NCBI GenBank assembly: GCA_944324625.1
Contig: CALUWZ010000122.1
Span: 1-5,535 of the forward strand
DNA: 5,535 nt
Source of the DNA: an uncultured Mailhella sp.
GTDB taxonomy: Bacteria > Desulfobacterota > Desulfovibrionia > Desulfovibrionales > Desulfovibrionaceae
Direction of reading: 5' to 3'
Positions within the stretch are counted from its first letter, which is position 1. Each line of letters opens with the position of its first letter. The notes beneath the pieces were generated by a model. It saw nothing but the letters and a program-made list of their open reading frames with translations, was not told the origin of the DNA and made no database searches. The position numbers and the translations under genes were made by a program. This document shows, in pieces, positions 5,411 to 5,535 of the stretch.

Positions 5411-5535
5411 ATGAACAAACATTTCTGTACCTGCCAAAGCCGAGACTGCCCTTACAATCCGTTCAACCACGATGAAGGCTGCAGTCCCTGCATACAAAAA
5501 AACCTGCGCAGAAGAGAAATCCCCAGCTGTTTTTT
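5411..5535 (+). CDS. Small cysteine-rich protein resembling DUF6485 (3' end off window)
   Basis: An ATG 17 nt after the prfA stop opens a frame that continues to the right edge; 41 codons are readable. Cysteines at 6, 8, 13, 24, 27 and 40 form a CxC, C, CxxC, PxC pattern typical of a small metal-binding protein. The layout resembles DUF6485, a family of short cysteine-rich proteins of unknown function with a terminal P-x-C-(F/L) motif. The stretch between Cys13 and Cys24 seems longer than I would expect for that family. The ribosome binding site is weak (AGAGA just upstream). Short spacing suggests it is read from the prfA transcript. The family assignment is from memory of the cysteine pattern and is tentative. 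Confidence 0.65.
   Translation, partial: MNKHFCTCQSRDCPYNPFNHDEGCSPCIQKNLRRREIPSCF

Overview
The window looks like a stretch of conserved bacterial housekeeping chromosome. The most likely source is a moderate-GC member of the Desulfovibrionales (sulfate-reducing Desulfobacterota). That placement rests on gene order (rplM-rpsI, then rpmE, a DUF1385 membrane protein and prfA) and on the general feel of the proteins. It is inference, not a database result. I see no mobile element, CRISPR array, tRNA or rRNA.

Layout. Positions 1-1188 (minus strand) hold one long open frame that runs off the left edge. It encodes a YfbR-like HD-domain phosphohydrolase. The readable 396 residues appear to contain two copies of the HD fold, the first with its metal-binding residues decayed and the second intact. 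Positions 1189-1469 are a very AT-rich divergent intergenic region. It carries a good plus-strand promoter for rplM, a weaker minus-strand promoter backed by A/T tracts, and two perfect dyads. Positions 1470-2305 hold rplM and rpsI, 8 nt apart, with the rpsI Shine-Dalgarno overlapping the rplM stop codon. Positions 2333-2370 hold a terminator-like hairpin whose right arm can also pair with a third, downstream segment, so this could be an attenuator. Positions 2393-2950 encode a shikimate-kinase-like P-loop kinase lacking a key shikimate-binding arginine. A near-consensus promoter (2954-2982) begins right after its stop codon and serves rpmE (3010-3222), which ends at a strong intrinsic terminator (3249-3279). 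Next come a DUF1385/YqhQ-type membrane protein (3292-4299) and prfA (4323-5393). The start of a cysteine-rich small protein resembling DUF6485 follows, cut by the right edge.

How it fits together. L13, S9, L31 and release factor 1 all serve translation and are arranged as short transcription units on the plus strand. The kinase and the DUF1385 protein are metabolic or membrane passengers between them. The divergent HD protein is probably a nucleotide-pool or signalling phosphohydrolase with its own promoter. The parts most worth a second look are the duplicated, half-degenerate HD protein, the kinase with an altered substrate pocket, the three-segment hairpin before it, and the DUF1385 gene that starts just past a terminator without a ribosome binding site.
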